Shown piece after piece: positions 1 to 8,301 of a stretch of DNA of 64,000 nucleotides. The notes below the pieces were generated by a model, which saw only the letters and a program-made list of their open reading frames with translations, had not been told where the DNA came from and searched no databases. The DNA comes from Acidimicrobiales bacterium (GTDB lineage: Bacteria; Actinomycetota; Acidimicrobiia; Acidimicrobiales; AC-14), in assembly GCA_025463925.1 (NCBI GenBank), contig JAODBK010000014.1, forward strand, positions 79,546 through 143,545, written 5' to 3'. Positions within the stretch are counted from its first letter, which is position 1; every line of letters begins with the position of its first letter. Made by a program: the position numbers and the translations under genes.

Positions 1-573
1 ATGCTGGTCAACGCCGATGGCGTGGTGGAGGCGTGGAACCCGTACCGCACCATGTTCGACGTGGTGTGGTCGGGCCGGCGCCACGTGATGATGGGCGGCA
101 GCCAGCTCGATCCGTTCGGCAACCACAACTTCGCCGGCATCGGCGACATGAAGCGGCCCAAGGCACAGCTCCTCGGCATGCGCGGCGCGCCCGGCAACAC
201 CGTCAACGACAAGACGTCGTACTGGATCCCGAATCACTCGCCGCGGGTCTTCGTGGAGAAGGTCGACGTCGTCAGCGGCGTCGGCTACGACCGCGCCCGG
301 GCTGCCGGGCCGGCGGCCACGCGCTACCACCAGCTCCGCTTCGTCGTCACCAACCTGGGCGTGCTCGACTTCGAGTCACCCGACCACCGGATGCGGCTTC
401 GATCGGTGCACCCGGGCGTGACGGTCGACGAGGTCGTCGAGGCCACGGGCTTCGACCTGGCGCCGAACGGGGACGTGCCCGAGACGCGGCTGCCGACCAA
501 CGACGAGCTCCGCCTGCTCGACGACGTGGCCGACCCCGGCGGCGACCGGTTCACCGAGGTCAAGGACCAGTGA
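1..573 (+). CDS. ipdB: IpdB, beta subunit of steroid-ring CoA-transferase-like hydrolase (5' end cut by window)
   Basis: With IpdA, IpdB forms the COCHEA-CoA hydrolase that opens the last steroid ring (ring C) in the HIP-CoA branch. The readable 190 residues contain the family blocks WSGRRHVMMGGSQLDPFGN, RGAPGNTVNDKTSYW, FVEKVDVVSGVGYDRA and HPGVTVDEVVEATGF, which I recognise from mycobacterial IpdB (about 250 aa). Roughly the first 60 residues should lie upstream, so the ATG at position 1 is probably internal. The stop is 10 bp before ipdC, the same order as in Mycobacterium, so the two are very likely co-transcribed. Confidence 0.88.
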   Translation: MLVNADGVVEAWNPYRTMFDVVWSGRRHVMMGGSQLDPFGNHNFAGIGDMKRPKAQLLGMRGAPGNTVNDKTSYWIPNHSPRVFVEKVDVVSGVGYDRARAAGPAATRYHQLRFVVTNLGVLDFESPDHRMRLRSVHPGVTVDEVVEATGFDLAPNGDVPETRLPTNDELRLLDDVADPGGDRFTEVKDQ

Positions 574-583
574 TCCGGTAGCC

Positions 584-1639
584 ATGCACCCGGCGCTGCA
601 CACCCCGCTGGTCGACCTGGTCGGCGCCCGCGTCCCCATCGTGCAGACCGGGATGGGTTACGTCGCGTGGCCGAAGCTGGCCGCGGCCACGTCGAACGCC
701 GGCGCCCTCGGGATCGTCGCGTCGGCGACGATGGACCTCGACGAGCTGCGCGCTGCCATCGGCCGGATGAAGGACCTCACCGACCGGCCGTTCGGCGTGA
801 ACCTGCGGTCCGACGCCGCCGACGCCGACGCCCGCGTCGACCTCCTCATCAAGGAGCGGGTCAAGGTCGCGAGCTTCGCGATGGCGCCCAAGGAATCGCT
901 CATCAAGAGGCTGAAGGACGCCGGCCTCGTCGTGATCCCGTCGATCGGCGCCAAGCGGCACGCCGAGAAGGTGGCGGCGTGGGGAGTCGATGCCGTCATC
1001 GTGCAAGGCGCCGAGGGCGGGGGTCACACCGGTTCGGTGCCGACGACGTTGCTGCTCCCGCAGGTCGTCGACGCCGTCGACATCCCGGTGATCGCGGCGG
1101 GCGGGTTCTTCGACGGACGCGGCCTGGTCGCGGCGCTGGCGTACGGGGCGGCGGGCATCGCGATGGGCACGCGCTTCCTGCTGACGAGCGACAGCCCCGT
1201 CGGCGACGCCGTGAAGCAGCTCTACCTCGAGAAGACGGTGAACGACACCGTCGTCACCACCCAGGTCGACGGTGTGCCTCACCGCGTGCTGCGCACCGAG
1301 CTGGTCGAGAAGCTCGAGAAGACGGGACCGGTGACGTCGTTGCCACGAGCCGTCGGCAACGCGTTCGCGTTCAAGAAGGTGTCGGGTACGCGGTGGCGCG
1401 ACATCGTGAAGGAGGGGCTCGCCATGCGGCGGCAGCAGGAGCTGTCGTGGAGCCAGGTGGTGATGGCGGCGAACACCCCGATGTTGCTGAAGGCGGCGAT
1501 GCAGGACGGGCGGCCCGACCTCGGCGTCATGGCCAGTGGCCAGGTCGTCGGGATGATCGAGGACTTGCCCTCCTGCGCCGAGCTGATCGAACGGATCATG
1601 GCCGAGGCCGAGAAGGTCCTCGCCCGGTTTGGGGGGTAA
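584..1639 (+). CDS. ipdC: IpdC-like flavin-dependent enoyl/nitronate-monooxygenase-family enzyme
   Basis: FMN-dependent TIM-barrel enzyme of the nitropropane dioxygenase/IMPDH-like fold, 351 aa. In the HIP-CoA pathway IpdC acts between the first beta-oxidation of HIP-CoA and ring opening by IpdAB. Visible features: N-terminal flavin loop PIVQTGMGYVAWP (18-30), the GGGHTG block (145-150, family active-site His 148), the AAGGFFDGRG phosphate-binding loop (171-180) and GIAMGTRF (191-198). Length agrees with mycobacterial IpdC (about 355 aa). It follows ipdB at 10 bp and precedes the phosphotransferase at 4 bp. A generic nitronate monooxygenase is the alternative, but the position beside ipdB argues for IpdC. 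Confidence 0.85.
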   Translation: MHPALHTPLVDLVGARVPIVQTGMGYVAWPKLAAATSNAGALGIVASATMDLDELRAAIGRMKDLTDRPFGVNLRSDAADADARVDLLIKERVKVASFAMAPKESLIKRLKDAGLVVIPSIGAKRHAEKVAAWGVDAVIVQGAEGGGHTGSVPTTLLLPQVVDAVDIPVIAAGGFFDGRGLVAALAYGAAGIAMGTRFLLTSDSPVGDAVKQLYLEKTVNDTVVTTQVDGVPHRVLRTELVEKLEKTGPVTSLPRAVGNAFAFKKVSGTRWRDIVKEGLAMRRQQELSWSQVVMAANTPMLLKAAMQDGRPDLGVMASGQVVGMIEDLPSCAELIERIMAEAEKVLARFGG

Positions 1640-1643
1640 GCCG

Positions 1644-2753
1644 ATGGGAATCCCGGAACAGCGCGACCTCACGAAGGCTCGTGAGGTCTTCGCCAAGTGG
1701 CTCGGGACGCGCCTCCCCGGCGCGACCGACATCGAGGTCGGCGAGATGGCGAGCCCGTCGTCGAGCGGCTTCTCCAACGAGACGTTGCTGCTCGACGCAT
1801 CGTGGATCGAGGGCGGGCGGCGCCGCACCGAGGGGCTGGTGATCCGCGTCAAGCCCACGCGGCACACCGTGTTCATGGAGTCGGAGTTCGAGGCGCAGTT
1901 CAAGGTGATGTCGGCGCTGCGCGAGCACACCGACGTGCCGCTGCCGCCGATGCGCTGGTTCGAAGAGGACGACTCGTGGCTGGGCGCGCCCTTCTACGTC
2001 ATGGGCAAGCTCGACGGCGCCGCGCCGGCCGACAGCCCGCCCTACACCATGCAGGGGTTCCTCTACGACGGCACGCCCGATCAGCAGGCGACGCTCTGGA
2101 CCACCGGGATCGAGGCCATGGCCAAGGTGCACAACGCCGATTGGCGGGCCCTCGGCTTCGACTTCCTCGACAAGCCCGAGCGCGGCAAGACGGGTCTCGA
2201 CCAGCAGTTGGCGTACTACCTCGAGTCCTACGACTGGGCGCGCCAGGGCAACGAGCAGCCGGTCGCGCAGGCGGCCCTCGACTGGATCCTCGCCAACCGG
2301 CCCGACGACGACGGCCGGCCGGTCGGGCTGGTGTGGGGCGACAGCCGCATCGGCAACATCCTGTTCCGGGACTTCCGGCCGGTCGCCGTGCTCGACTGGG
2401 AGATGGTCACCCTCGGCGACCCGCAGGAGGACCTCGCCTGGTGGATCTTCCTCGACAAGCACATGGCCGAGGGGATCAGCCTCCCGCGCCTGCCCGGGTT
2501 CCCGAGCTACGACGACACGGTCGCGCAGTGGGAGTCGCTCACCGGTCGCACGGCCGACCACCTGTTCTTCTACGAGGTGTTCGCCGGTTTCCGCTTCGCG
2601 GTCGTGATGATCCGGCTGGCCCAGCTGGCGATCGACTTCGAGCTGCTGCCCCCCGGCAACGACATGGCGACGAACAACATCGTGACCCGTCTGCTGGCGT
2701 CGATGCTCGACCTGCCGGCGCCGGGTCCGGCGCCTAGCGCGCCAGGATACTGA
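1644..2753 (+). CDS. Phosphotransferase (APH/ACAD10-like) family protein, FadE36 type
   Basis: Aminoglycoside-phosphotransferase-fold protein (369 aa) of the kind that sits in actinobacterial fatty-acid and sterol clusters (Mycobacterium FadE36, human ACAD10 N-terminal region). The ATP lobe begins around ASPSSSGFSNETLL. The catalytic loop is LVWGDSRIGNILF (about residues 229-241), with Trp where the usual His of HGD stands, followed by VLDWEMVTLGDP (about 249-260), the metal-binding Asp. The ATG at 1644 is preferred over an in-frame TTG at 1629 inside ipdC. The 3' end overlaps the convergent Ltp4-like gene by 20 bp. The substrate is unknown. Confidence 0.72.
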   Translation: MGIPEQRDLTKAREVFAKWLGTRLPGATDIEVGEMASPSSSGFSNETLLLDASWIEGGRRRTEGLVIRVKPTRHTVFMESEFEAQFKVMSALREHTDVPLPPMRWFEEDDSWLGAPFYVMGKLDGAAPADSPPYTMQGFLYDGTPDQQATLWTTGIEAMAKVHNADWRALGFDFLDKPERGKTGLDQQLAYYLESYDWARQGNEQPVAQAALDWILANRPDDDGRPVGLVWGDSRIGNILFRDFRPVAVLDWEMVTLGDPQEDLAWWIFLDKHMAEGISLPRLPGFPSYDDTVAQWESLTGRTADHLFFYEVFAGFRFAVVMIRLAQLAIDFELLPPGNDMATNNIVTRLLASMLDLPAPGPAPSAPGY

Positions 2754-3867
2754 CGGCTGCGTTGGCGCCCCGGCCCACGACGTGGGCCAGCGCGACGCGC
2801 GGACCATCGACCTGACGCGGCCCGGCGTCACCGCGCAGCTGCCGCACCAGCTCGACCACCTGGCCGAGCGCCGAGGCGCCGAGCGGCTCGCCCTTGGACA
2901 GGAGGCCACCGCTCGGGTTCACCGGCACTCGGCCACCCATCTGGGTGGCGCCCTCGTCGAACAACTTGGCGGCGTCGCCCCGCGGGCAGAGCCCGAGCTC
3001 CTCGTAGGAGAGCAGCTCGCGCGCGGCGTCGGTGTCCTGGCACTCGACGACGTCGAGGTCGGCCGGCGCGACACCCGCCTGCTCGTACGCGTCAGTCGCG
3101 GCGAGCGCGGTGGGGGAGGGGAAGTCGTCGTCGACCAGGCCCGCCATTGGTGTCGCCTCGCCGAGCACCGCGCCCGGGAGGTGCGACCGCAACGCGATGC
3201 CGGTCAGGCGCACCGCGCCCGGTCCCGCCAGGTCGGCCCGGCGCAGCACCACCGCGGCCGCGCCCTCGTTCGGCGAGCAGAGCATCCAGAGGTGCAGCGG
3301 CTCGCACACGACGCGCGACGCCAGCACGTCCTCGGCGGTGACCGGCTTGCGGAACATGGCGTCCGGGTTGTGCGCGCCGTTGGCTCGGTTCTTCACGACG
3401 ACCTCGGCGAGGTGCTGCTTCGTCACGCCGGACTCACGCATCAGCCGCTGGGCGCGCAGCGCGAAGTAGCTCGGTGTCGCGGCCAGGCCGGCCTCCTCGC
3501 GCCACGGCTCGAAGAAGGACGAGCGGATGATGCCCTTCGGCATCTTCTCGATCCCGTAGGCGAGGACGGTGTCGTACTGCCCGGCCCAGATCGCCTGCGC
3601 GCCGAGGAGCAGCGCGGCCGCGCCTGATGCGCAGCCGGCCTCGACGTCGAGGATCGGCATGCCCGTGAGGCCGAGCGCGCCCAGCACCTTGTGGCCCGCG
3701 GCCACCCCGGCGTACGCGGCGCCGCAGAACGCCGCCTGGAACCCACCGTTGCGGATGCCGGCCTCGGTCAGCGCCGCCTTGACGGCGTGCCCGCCCATTT
3801 CGGTGACGGTCGCGTCGAAGCGGCCGAACGGATGGATGCCCACTCCGGCGACCGCGACGGCCGTCAT
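2734..3867 (-). CDS. Lipid-transfer-protein-type thiolase-like enzyme, Ltp4 (Rv3522)-like steroid aldolase component
   Basis: Thiolase-fold protein of the SCP-x/Ltp group, 377 aa. Such proteins act with a DUF35 partner as retro-aldolases in sterol side-chain cleavage; Ltp3/Ltp4 are linked to C24-branched sterols in Rhodococcus. The N-terminus VAVAGVGIHPFGRFDAT, the block DVEAGCASGAAALLLG (nucleophile-loop Cys 79) and the C-terminal VPVNPSGGLLSKGEPLG are visible. The thiolase HDCF-type block is replaced by ECQDTDAARE, and the final Cys is absent, so thiolytic activity is unlikely. Its ATG overlaps the stop of the DUF35 gene by 4 nt, so the partner is encoded immediately upstream. Confidence 0.78.
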   Translation of the reverse strand: MTAVAVAGVGIHPFGRFDATVTEMGGHAVKAALTEAGIRNGGFQAAFCGAAYAGVAAGHKVLGALGLTGMPILDVEAGCASGAAALLLGAQAIWAGQYDTVLAYGIEKMPKGIIRSSFFEPWREEAGLAATPSYFALRAQRLMRESGVTKQHLAEVVVKNRANGAHNPDAMFRKPVTAEDVLASRVVCEPLHLWMLCSPNEGAAAVVLRRADLAGPGAVRLTGIALRSHLPGAVLGEATPMAGLVDDDFPSPTALAATDAYEQAGVAPADLDVVECQDTDAARELLSYEELGLCPRGDAAKLFDEGATQMGGRVPVNPSGGLLSKGEPLGASALGQVVELVRQLRGDAGPRQVDGPRVALAHVVGRGANAAVSILAR

Positions 3868-4265
3868 CGCTCGTCCGCCGGTTCGAACGCGTACGTCGTC
3901 ACGCCGGCGCCGCCGTCGTCGACGTGCAGCGGGACGATCGCCAGTCGCATCGGCTGGCCGAATCGCAGCGCCGCCGGGTCCGCCTCGGTCAGCCGGGTGA
4001 TGATCCGCAACCCCTCGGGCAGCTCGACCACGCCGAAACCGAACGGCACCTCGCCGCGGTAGCCGGGTGGCGCGGCAGTGACCGCGGTCCAGCCCCACAA
4101 CACACCAGTGTCGGAGAGGAGCCGGCGCTCGACCTCGTCGGAGGAGCAGTACGGGCAGGTCGAGAGCTCGGGGAAGTGGGGCCGCTGGCACGATCGGCAG
4201 TGACCGCCGACGAGCCGGCCGTCATCGACCAGCCCTTCGTGGACCAGCCCTTCGTGGACCGGCAC
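3864..4265 (-). CDS. DUF35 zinc-ribbon/OB-fold protein, partner of the Ltp4-like aldolase
   Basis: Small (133 aa) acyl-CoA-binding OB-fold protein with an N-terminal rubredoxin-like zinc ribbon, Cys 23/26 and Cys 37/40 (CRSC...CPYC). In the Ltp2-ChsH2 system the DUF35 domain docks onto the thiolase-like subunit to build the aldolase; Rv3521 plays this part beside Ltp4. GTG at 4265 is taken as the start; it lies 2 bp downstream of the fadA6 stop, and no ATG precedes the zinc ribbon. The N-terminus carries an exact 15-bp tandem duplication (4231-4245, 4246-4260) that repeats the peptide VHEGL. Confidence 0.8.
   Translation of the reverse strand: MPVHEGLVHEGLVDDGRLVGGHCRSCQRPHFPELSTCPYCSSDEVERRLLSDTGVLWGWTAVTAAPPGYRGEVPFGFGVVELPEGLRIITRLTEADPAALRFGQPMRLAIVPLHVDDGGAGVTTYAFEPADER
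4231..4260 (-). repeat. Exact 15-bp tandem duplication in the DUF35 N-terminus
   Basis: AGCCCTTCGTGGACC occurs twice head to tail at 4231-4245 and 4246-4260. It is in frame and repeats VHEGL in the N-terminal extension, ahead of the zinc ribbon, so the fold should not be harmed. It may be a recent slippage event. Confidence 0.95.
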
Positions 4266-4267
4266 GG

Positions 4268-5416
4268 TCAGATGCGCTCGATGATCGTGACGTTGGCCTG
4301 GCCGCCGCCCTCGCACATCGTCTGCAGGCCCCATCGCCCGCCGGTGCGCTCGAGCTCGTTGAGCAGCGTCGTCATCAGGCGGGTGCCGGTCGCGCCGAGC
4401 GGGTGGCCCAGGCTGATGGCGCCGCCGTTGACGTTGACCTTGGCCAGGTCGGCGCCGGTCTCGCGCTGCCAGGCGAGCACCACCGATGCGAACGCCTCGT
4501 TGATCTCGACGAGGTCGATGTCGTCGAGGCTCATGCCGGTCTTGCCGAGCGCGTACGCGGTGGCGGGGATCGGCGCGGTGAGCATGTAGACGGGTGAGTC
4601 TCCGCGGCACGAGATGTGGTGGATGCGGGCTCGCGGCTTCAACCCGTGGTCCTTCACCGCCTGCTCGCTGGCGACCAGGACGGCCGTCGCGGCGTCGCTG
4701 ATCTGGCTGGCCAGCGCAGCAGTCAGCCGGCCGCCCTCGACCAGCGTCGGCAACGACCGGATCTTGTCGACGTTCGGCTCGCGCGGCCCCTCGTCGCGAG
4801 CGACGCCGTTCAGGGCGACGATCTCGTTGTCGAAGCGGCCCTCGTCGATGGCCCGCAGCGCCCGGACATGCGACTCGACGGCGAAGGCCTCCATCTCCTC
4901 GCGGGTGATCGCCCACTTCTCGGCGATCATCTCGGCGCCGCGGAACTGGCTGATCTCCTGATCGCCGTAGCGCGCCCGCCAACCTTCGGAACCGGAGAAC
5001 GGGTCGGTGAACCCGAACTGCTCGGCGACGGTCATGGCCGACGCGATTGGGATCATGCTCATGTTCTGCACGCCGCCGGCGACGATCAGGTCGTTGGTGC
5101 CCGACTTCACGGCTTGCGCGGCGAAGTGCAGCGCCTGCTGGCTGGAACCGCACTGCCGGTCGATCGTCGTGCCGGGGATCTCCTCCGGGAGCCCGGCGGC
5201 GAGCCAGCACGTCCGGGCGATGTCGCCGGCTTGCGGGCCGATGGCGTCGACGCAGCCGAAGAACACGTCCTCCACCGCGAGCGGGTCGACGGCGGTCCGC
5301 GCGAGCAGCGCCCGCAGCACATGGGCGCCGAGATCCGCGGGATGCACCGCGGCGAGCCCGCCGCCGCGCTTGCCGACGGGCGTGCGCACCGCGTCGATGA
5401 TGTAGGCCTCGGTCAC
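4268..5416 (-). CDS. fadA6: FadA6, thiolase of steroid C/D-ring degradation
   Basis: Acetyl-CoA acetyltransferase-type thiolase (382 aa) thought to thiolyse the ring-derived beta-ketoacyl-CoA after IpdAB. The sequence is strikingly close to mycobacterial FadA6: start MTEAYIIDAVRTPVGKRGG, nucleophile block TIDRQCGSSQQALHFAAQ (Cys 89), RYGDQEISQFRGAEMIAEKW, EINEAF, NGGAISLGHPLGATG (catalytic His) and C-terminal QTMCEGGGQANVTIIERI (second Cys). Start is GTG 5416. It is followed directly by the DUF35/Ltp4-like pair, so these three form one operon. Upstream lies a 67-bp gap with an imperfect copy of the CTGAC palindrome. Confidence 0.92.
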   Translation of the reverse strand: MTEAYIIDAVRTPVGKRGGGLAAVHPADLGAHVLRALLARTAVDPLAVEDVFFGCVDAIGPQAGDIARTCWLAAGLPEEIPGTTIDRQCGSSQQALHFAAQAVKSGTNDLIVAGGVQNMSMIPIASAMTVAEQFGFTDPFSGSEGWRARYGDQEISQFRGAEMIAEKWAITREEMEAFAVESHVRALRAIDEGRFDNEIVALNGVARDEGPREPNVDKIRSLPTLVEGGRLTAALASQISDAATAVLVASEQAVKDHGLKPRARIHHISCRGDSPVYMLTAPIPATAYALGKTGMSLDDIDLVEINEAFASVVLAWQRETGADLAKVNVNGGAISLGHPLGATGTRLMTTLLNELERTGGRWGLQTMCEGGGQANVTIIERI

Positions 5417-5432
5417 CCGACCATCGTGTCAG
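5417..5432. promoter_or_regulatory. Imperfect CTGAC-type palindrome upstream of fadA6
   Basis: Read on the minus strand, this stretch is CTGAC, a 6-bp spacer, then GTCGG: one mismatch and one extra spacer base relative to the CTGAC-N5-GTCAG sites elsewhere. It abuts the GTG start of fadA6. Weak on its own; listed because of the better copies at 12969, 13056, 26005, 33500 and 47242. Confidence 0.3.
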
Positions 5433-5483
5433 ATAGCCGATGGTTCGGAGCCAATCGAGCTCGCGCCGGCCGACGGCCGGGGA

Positions 5484-6689
5484 TCACCGGGCGACGACCA
5501 CCGACGATCCGTGGCCGAAGAGCCCCTGGTTCGCGGTCACGCCGACCTTGGCGCCCTCGACCTGGCGACCGGTCGCCTGGCCGCGCAGTTGCCAGACGAG
5601 CTCGCACACCTGCGCGATCGCCTGGGCCGGGATCGCCTCGCCGAAGCACGACAGGCCGCCCGAGGGGTTGACCGGGATGCGGCCGCCGATGGTGGTGTCG
5701 CCGTCGCGCAGCAGCCGCTCGGCTTCGCCCTGCTTGCAGAGACCGATGTGCTCGTACCAGTCGAGCTCGAGCGCCGACGAGAGGTCGTAGACCTCGGCCA
5801 CGTCGAGGTCTTCGGGCCCGATGCCGGCCTCCTCGTACGCCGCGGCCGCGATCGAGTCCCGGAACGGGAGCGCCGGCGGCGCCGCCGCCGACGCCGAGTC
5901 GGTCGCGAAGTTCGGCATCTCGATGACGGTGTTCGGGAATCGCGGTGTCACCGTCGAGACGGCACGGATCCGCACCGGCGAGCCGGCCGAGCCGGCGTGG
6001 CGCCCGGCGAACTTGGTCGACGTGAGCACCAGCGCGGCGCCGCCGTCGCTGGTCGCGCAGATCTCGAGCAGCCGCAGCGGGTCGGCGACGATCGGCGACT
6101 CCAGCACCTCCTCGAGCGTCACCTCCTTGCGGTAGCGCGCGTTCGGGTTGCCGAGGCCGTGACGCGCGTTCTTGACCTTCACCTGCGCGAAGTCCTCGTC
6201 GGTCGCGCCGTACAGCGCCATGCGGCGACGGGCGTAGAGCGCGAAGTACGTCGGGTTGGTTGCGCCCAGCAGCCGGAAGCGCAACCAGTCGGGATCGTCC
6301 GGCCGATCGCCGCCGACCGGGGCGAAGAAGCCCTTGGGCGTGGTGTCGGCACCGACGACCAACGCGACGTCGCACAGCCCGGCGAGGATGCGGGCGCGCG
6401 CGATGTCGATCGCGGTCGCGCCCGAAGCGCAGGCGGCGTAGCAGCTCGACACCCGTGCGCCGGTCCAGCCGAGGGCCTGCGCGAACGTCGCGCCGGACAC
6501 GAAGCCCGGGTAGCCGTTGCGGATGGTGTCGGCGCCGGACACGAACTCGACGTCGGTCCATGCCAAGCCGGCGTCGGCCAGCGCGCCGCGCGCCGCGGTC
6601 AGGCCGTACTCGACGAAGTTGCGGCCCCACTTGCCCCACGGGTGCATGCCGACGCCGAGGACGGCGACGTCGCGATCGTTGGTGCTCAC
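5484..6689 (-). CDS. Second Ltp/SCP-x thiolase-like protein
   Basis: Thiolase-like protein of the lipid-transfer group, 401 aa, distinct in sequence from the Ltp4-like and Ltp2 proteins in this window. Recognisable blocks are VAVLGVGMHPWGKWGRNF, SSCYAACASGATAID (Cys in the nucleophile loop), VKVKNARHGLGNPNARYRK, VAEVYDLSSALEL and VNPSGGLSCFGEAIPA. The typical C-terminal Cys of true thiolases is missing (ends GLFGHGSSVVVAR), again favouring an aldolase-type role. GTG 6689 overlaps the stop of the upstream DUF35 gene (GTGA), so the two are translationally coupled. The substrate is probably a steroid-derived acyl-CoA. Confidence 0.75.
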   Translation of the reverse strand: MSTNDRDVAVLGVGMHPWGKWGRNFVEYGLTAARGALADAGLAWTDVEFVSGADTIRNGYPGFVSGATFAQALGWTGARVSSCYAACASGATAIDIARARILAGLCDVALVVGADTTPKGFFAPVGGDRPDDPDWLRFRLLGATNPTYFALYARRRMALYGATDEDFAQVKVKNARHGLGNPNARYRKEVTLEEVLESPIVADPLRLLEICATSDGGAALVLTSTKFAGRHAGSAGSPVRIRAVSTVTPRFPNTVIEMPNFATDSASAAAPPALPFRDSIAAAAYEEAGIGPEDLDVAEVYDLSSALELDWYEHIGLCKQGEAERLLRDGDTTIGGRIPVNPSGGLSCFGEAIPAQAIAQVCELVWQLRGQATGRQVEGAKVGVTANQGLFGHGSSVVVAR

Positions 6690-7114
6690 GCGCCAACCTT
6701 CTTCCACTTCCACATGACGTACTCGTTGCTGTCGTCCTCGAAGAGGGTGTCGAGCACCACCTCGACCTCGTCGCCGATCGCCACCAGCTCGCCGGCGACC
6801 ATCTGACCCAGCACCACCAGCCCTTCGCCCGCCAGCTCGACCGCGGCGATCGTGTACGGCTCGAACGGGTCGGGCGACATGTACGGCGGCGGCGGCTGGT
6901 AGCGGTTGTCGGTGTAGGACCACACGGTGCCGCGGCGCGACAGCGGCGCCGGCTCGAACTCGGTGCCTTGGCACTCGGGGTTGCGGCAGAAGCCGTCGGA
7001 CGGAGGGAAGAAGAAGGTGCCGCACGACGTGCAACGGGTGCCGAGGAGCTGGGGTTCGCCGGCCATCGCGAACCACCCCTCGACCGCCGGCACCCGAGTC
7101 TTTCCGGTACTCAC
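6686..7114 (-). CDS. DUF35 zinc-ribbon/OB-fold partner of the second Ltp protein
   Basis: DUF35 protein of 142 aa with zinc-ribbon Cys 28/31 and 43/48 (CTSC...CRNPEC), then an OB-fold (GTVWSYTDNRY, EPYTIAAVELA, GLVVLGQMV). It resembles Rv3521-type partners of steroid aldolases. GTG 7114 is the only start before the zinc ribbon. It is the first gene of a two-gene operon, divergent from the FadE31-like operon with 47 bp between the starts. Confidence 0.8.
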   Translation of the reverse strand: MSTGKTRVPAVEGWFAMAGEPQLLGTRCTSCGTFFFPPSDGFCRNPECQGTEFEPAPLSRRGTVWSYTDNRYQPPPPYMSPDPFEPYTIAAVELAGEGLVVLGQMVAGELVAIGDEVEVVLDTLFEDDSNEYVMWKWKKVGA

Positions 7115-7161
7115 CGGCCAAGACTAACGCCCACCCTCGACGCGTCTAACGTCCGGCCGTC

Positions 7162-8301
7162 GTGGCGCTCGACCTGACCTTCACCGAGGATGAAGAGGCG
7201 TTTCGCGCCGAGGCGCGGGTGTGGCTCGAGGCCAATGTGCCGGCCCAGCCGCTCGCCAGCTTCGACACCCGCGAGGGGTTCGAGCAGCATCGGGCGTGGG
7301 AGCGGACGCTGCACGACGCCGGGTGGGCGGTGGTGTCGTGGCCGGTCGAGTACGGCGGCCGGGGCGTCAACCTCGTCGAGTGGCTGATCTTCGAGGAGGA
7401 GTACTACCGGGCCGGCGCGCCCGGCCGCGTCGGGCAGAACGGGCTCTTCCTGCTCGGCCCGACGTTGATGGACTTCGGGACGCCGGACCAGAAGGCGCGT
7501 TTCCTGCCGCGCATGGCGCGGGCCGACGACATCTGGTGCCAGGGCTGGTCCGAGCCCGACGCCGGAAGCGACCTCGCCGGCATCCGCAGCCGGGCGCAGC
7601 TGGACGGCGACCACTACATGCTCAGCGGGCAGAAGACCTGGTGCTCGCGCGGCGCGTTCGCCGACTGGATGTTCGGGCTGTTCCGCACCGATCCAGCGGC
7701 CGAGCGCCATCGCGGGCTGACGATGATCCTCGTTCCGCTCGACCTGCCGGGCGTCACGGTGCGCCCGATCGCGCAGCTCGACGGCGAGACCGGTTTCGCC
7801 GAGGTGTTCCTCGAGGACGTGCGGGTGCCGGTCGACCAGCGGCTCGGCGAGGAGCACAAGGGGTGGAACGTGGCGATGGCCACCGCGGGCTTCGAGCGGG
7901 GCGTCAGCCTCCGCAGCCCCGGCCGGTTCATGGCGACCGCGGCGCGCTTGATCGACCAGTGGCGCGAGCGGCCCGACGAGACCCTCCGCGACGACGTGGT
8001 CGCCGGCTGGATGGATGCCGAGGCCTACCGGCTGCACAACTACGCCACCGTCAGCCGGTTGATGGCGGGCGGGACGATCGGCGCCGAGTCGAGCGTCAAC
8101 AAGATCTTCTGGTCCGAGATGGACCTGCACCTGCAGTCGACCGCGCTGCGGCTGCTCGGCCAGGACGCCGAGGTCGACGGCAACCGCTGGCTCGACGGGT
8201 TCCTGTTCGCGCTCTCGGGCCCGATCTACGCCGGCACCAACGAGGTCCAGCGCAACGTCATCGCCGAACGGGTGCTCGGCCTGCCGCGGAGCGCGGGATG
8301 A
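7162..8301 (+). CDS. fadE31: FadE31-like acyl-CoA dehydrogenase
   Basis: Flavin acyl-CoA dehydrogenase (379 aa) very similar over its whole length to mycobacterial FadE31 of the C/D-ring regulon. Matching stretches include EGFEQHRAWERTLHDAG, WPVEYGGRGV, WCQGWSEPDAGSDLAG, RPIAQLDGETGFAEVFLEDV, ERGVSLRSPGRF and PIYAGTNEVQRNVIAERVL. Glu 245 in GFERG occupies the catalytic-base position seen in this branch. Start GTG 7162. ATGA overlap with the next, shorter dehydrogenase suggests a hetero-oligomeric pair as in FadE31/32/33. Confidence 0.85.
   Translation: MALDLTFTEDEEAFRAEARVWLEANVPAQPLASFDTREGFEQHRAWERTLHDAGWAVVSWPVEYGGRGVNLVEWLIFEEEYYRAGAPGRVGQNGLFLLGPTLMDFGTPDQKARFLPRMARADDIWCQGWSEPDAGSDLAGIRSRAQLDGDHYMLSGQKTWCSRGAFADWMFGLFRTDPAAERHRGLTMILVPLDLPGVTVRPIAQLDGETGFAEVFLEDVRVPVDQRLGEEHKGWNVAMATAGFERGVSLRSPGRFMATAARLIDQWRERPDETLRDDVVAGWMDAEAYRLHNYATVSRLMAGGTIGAESSVNKIFWSEMDLHLQSTALRLLGQDAEVDGNRWLDGFLFALSGPIYAGTNEVQRNVIAERVLGLPRSAG

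Noticed and set aside
7128..7161. Direct repeat of CTAACG (7132, 7154 area) as promoter boxes.
   Set aside because: Only a 6-bp repeat in a 47-bp divergent gap; no recognisable -35/-10 pair.
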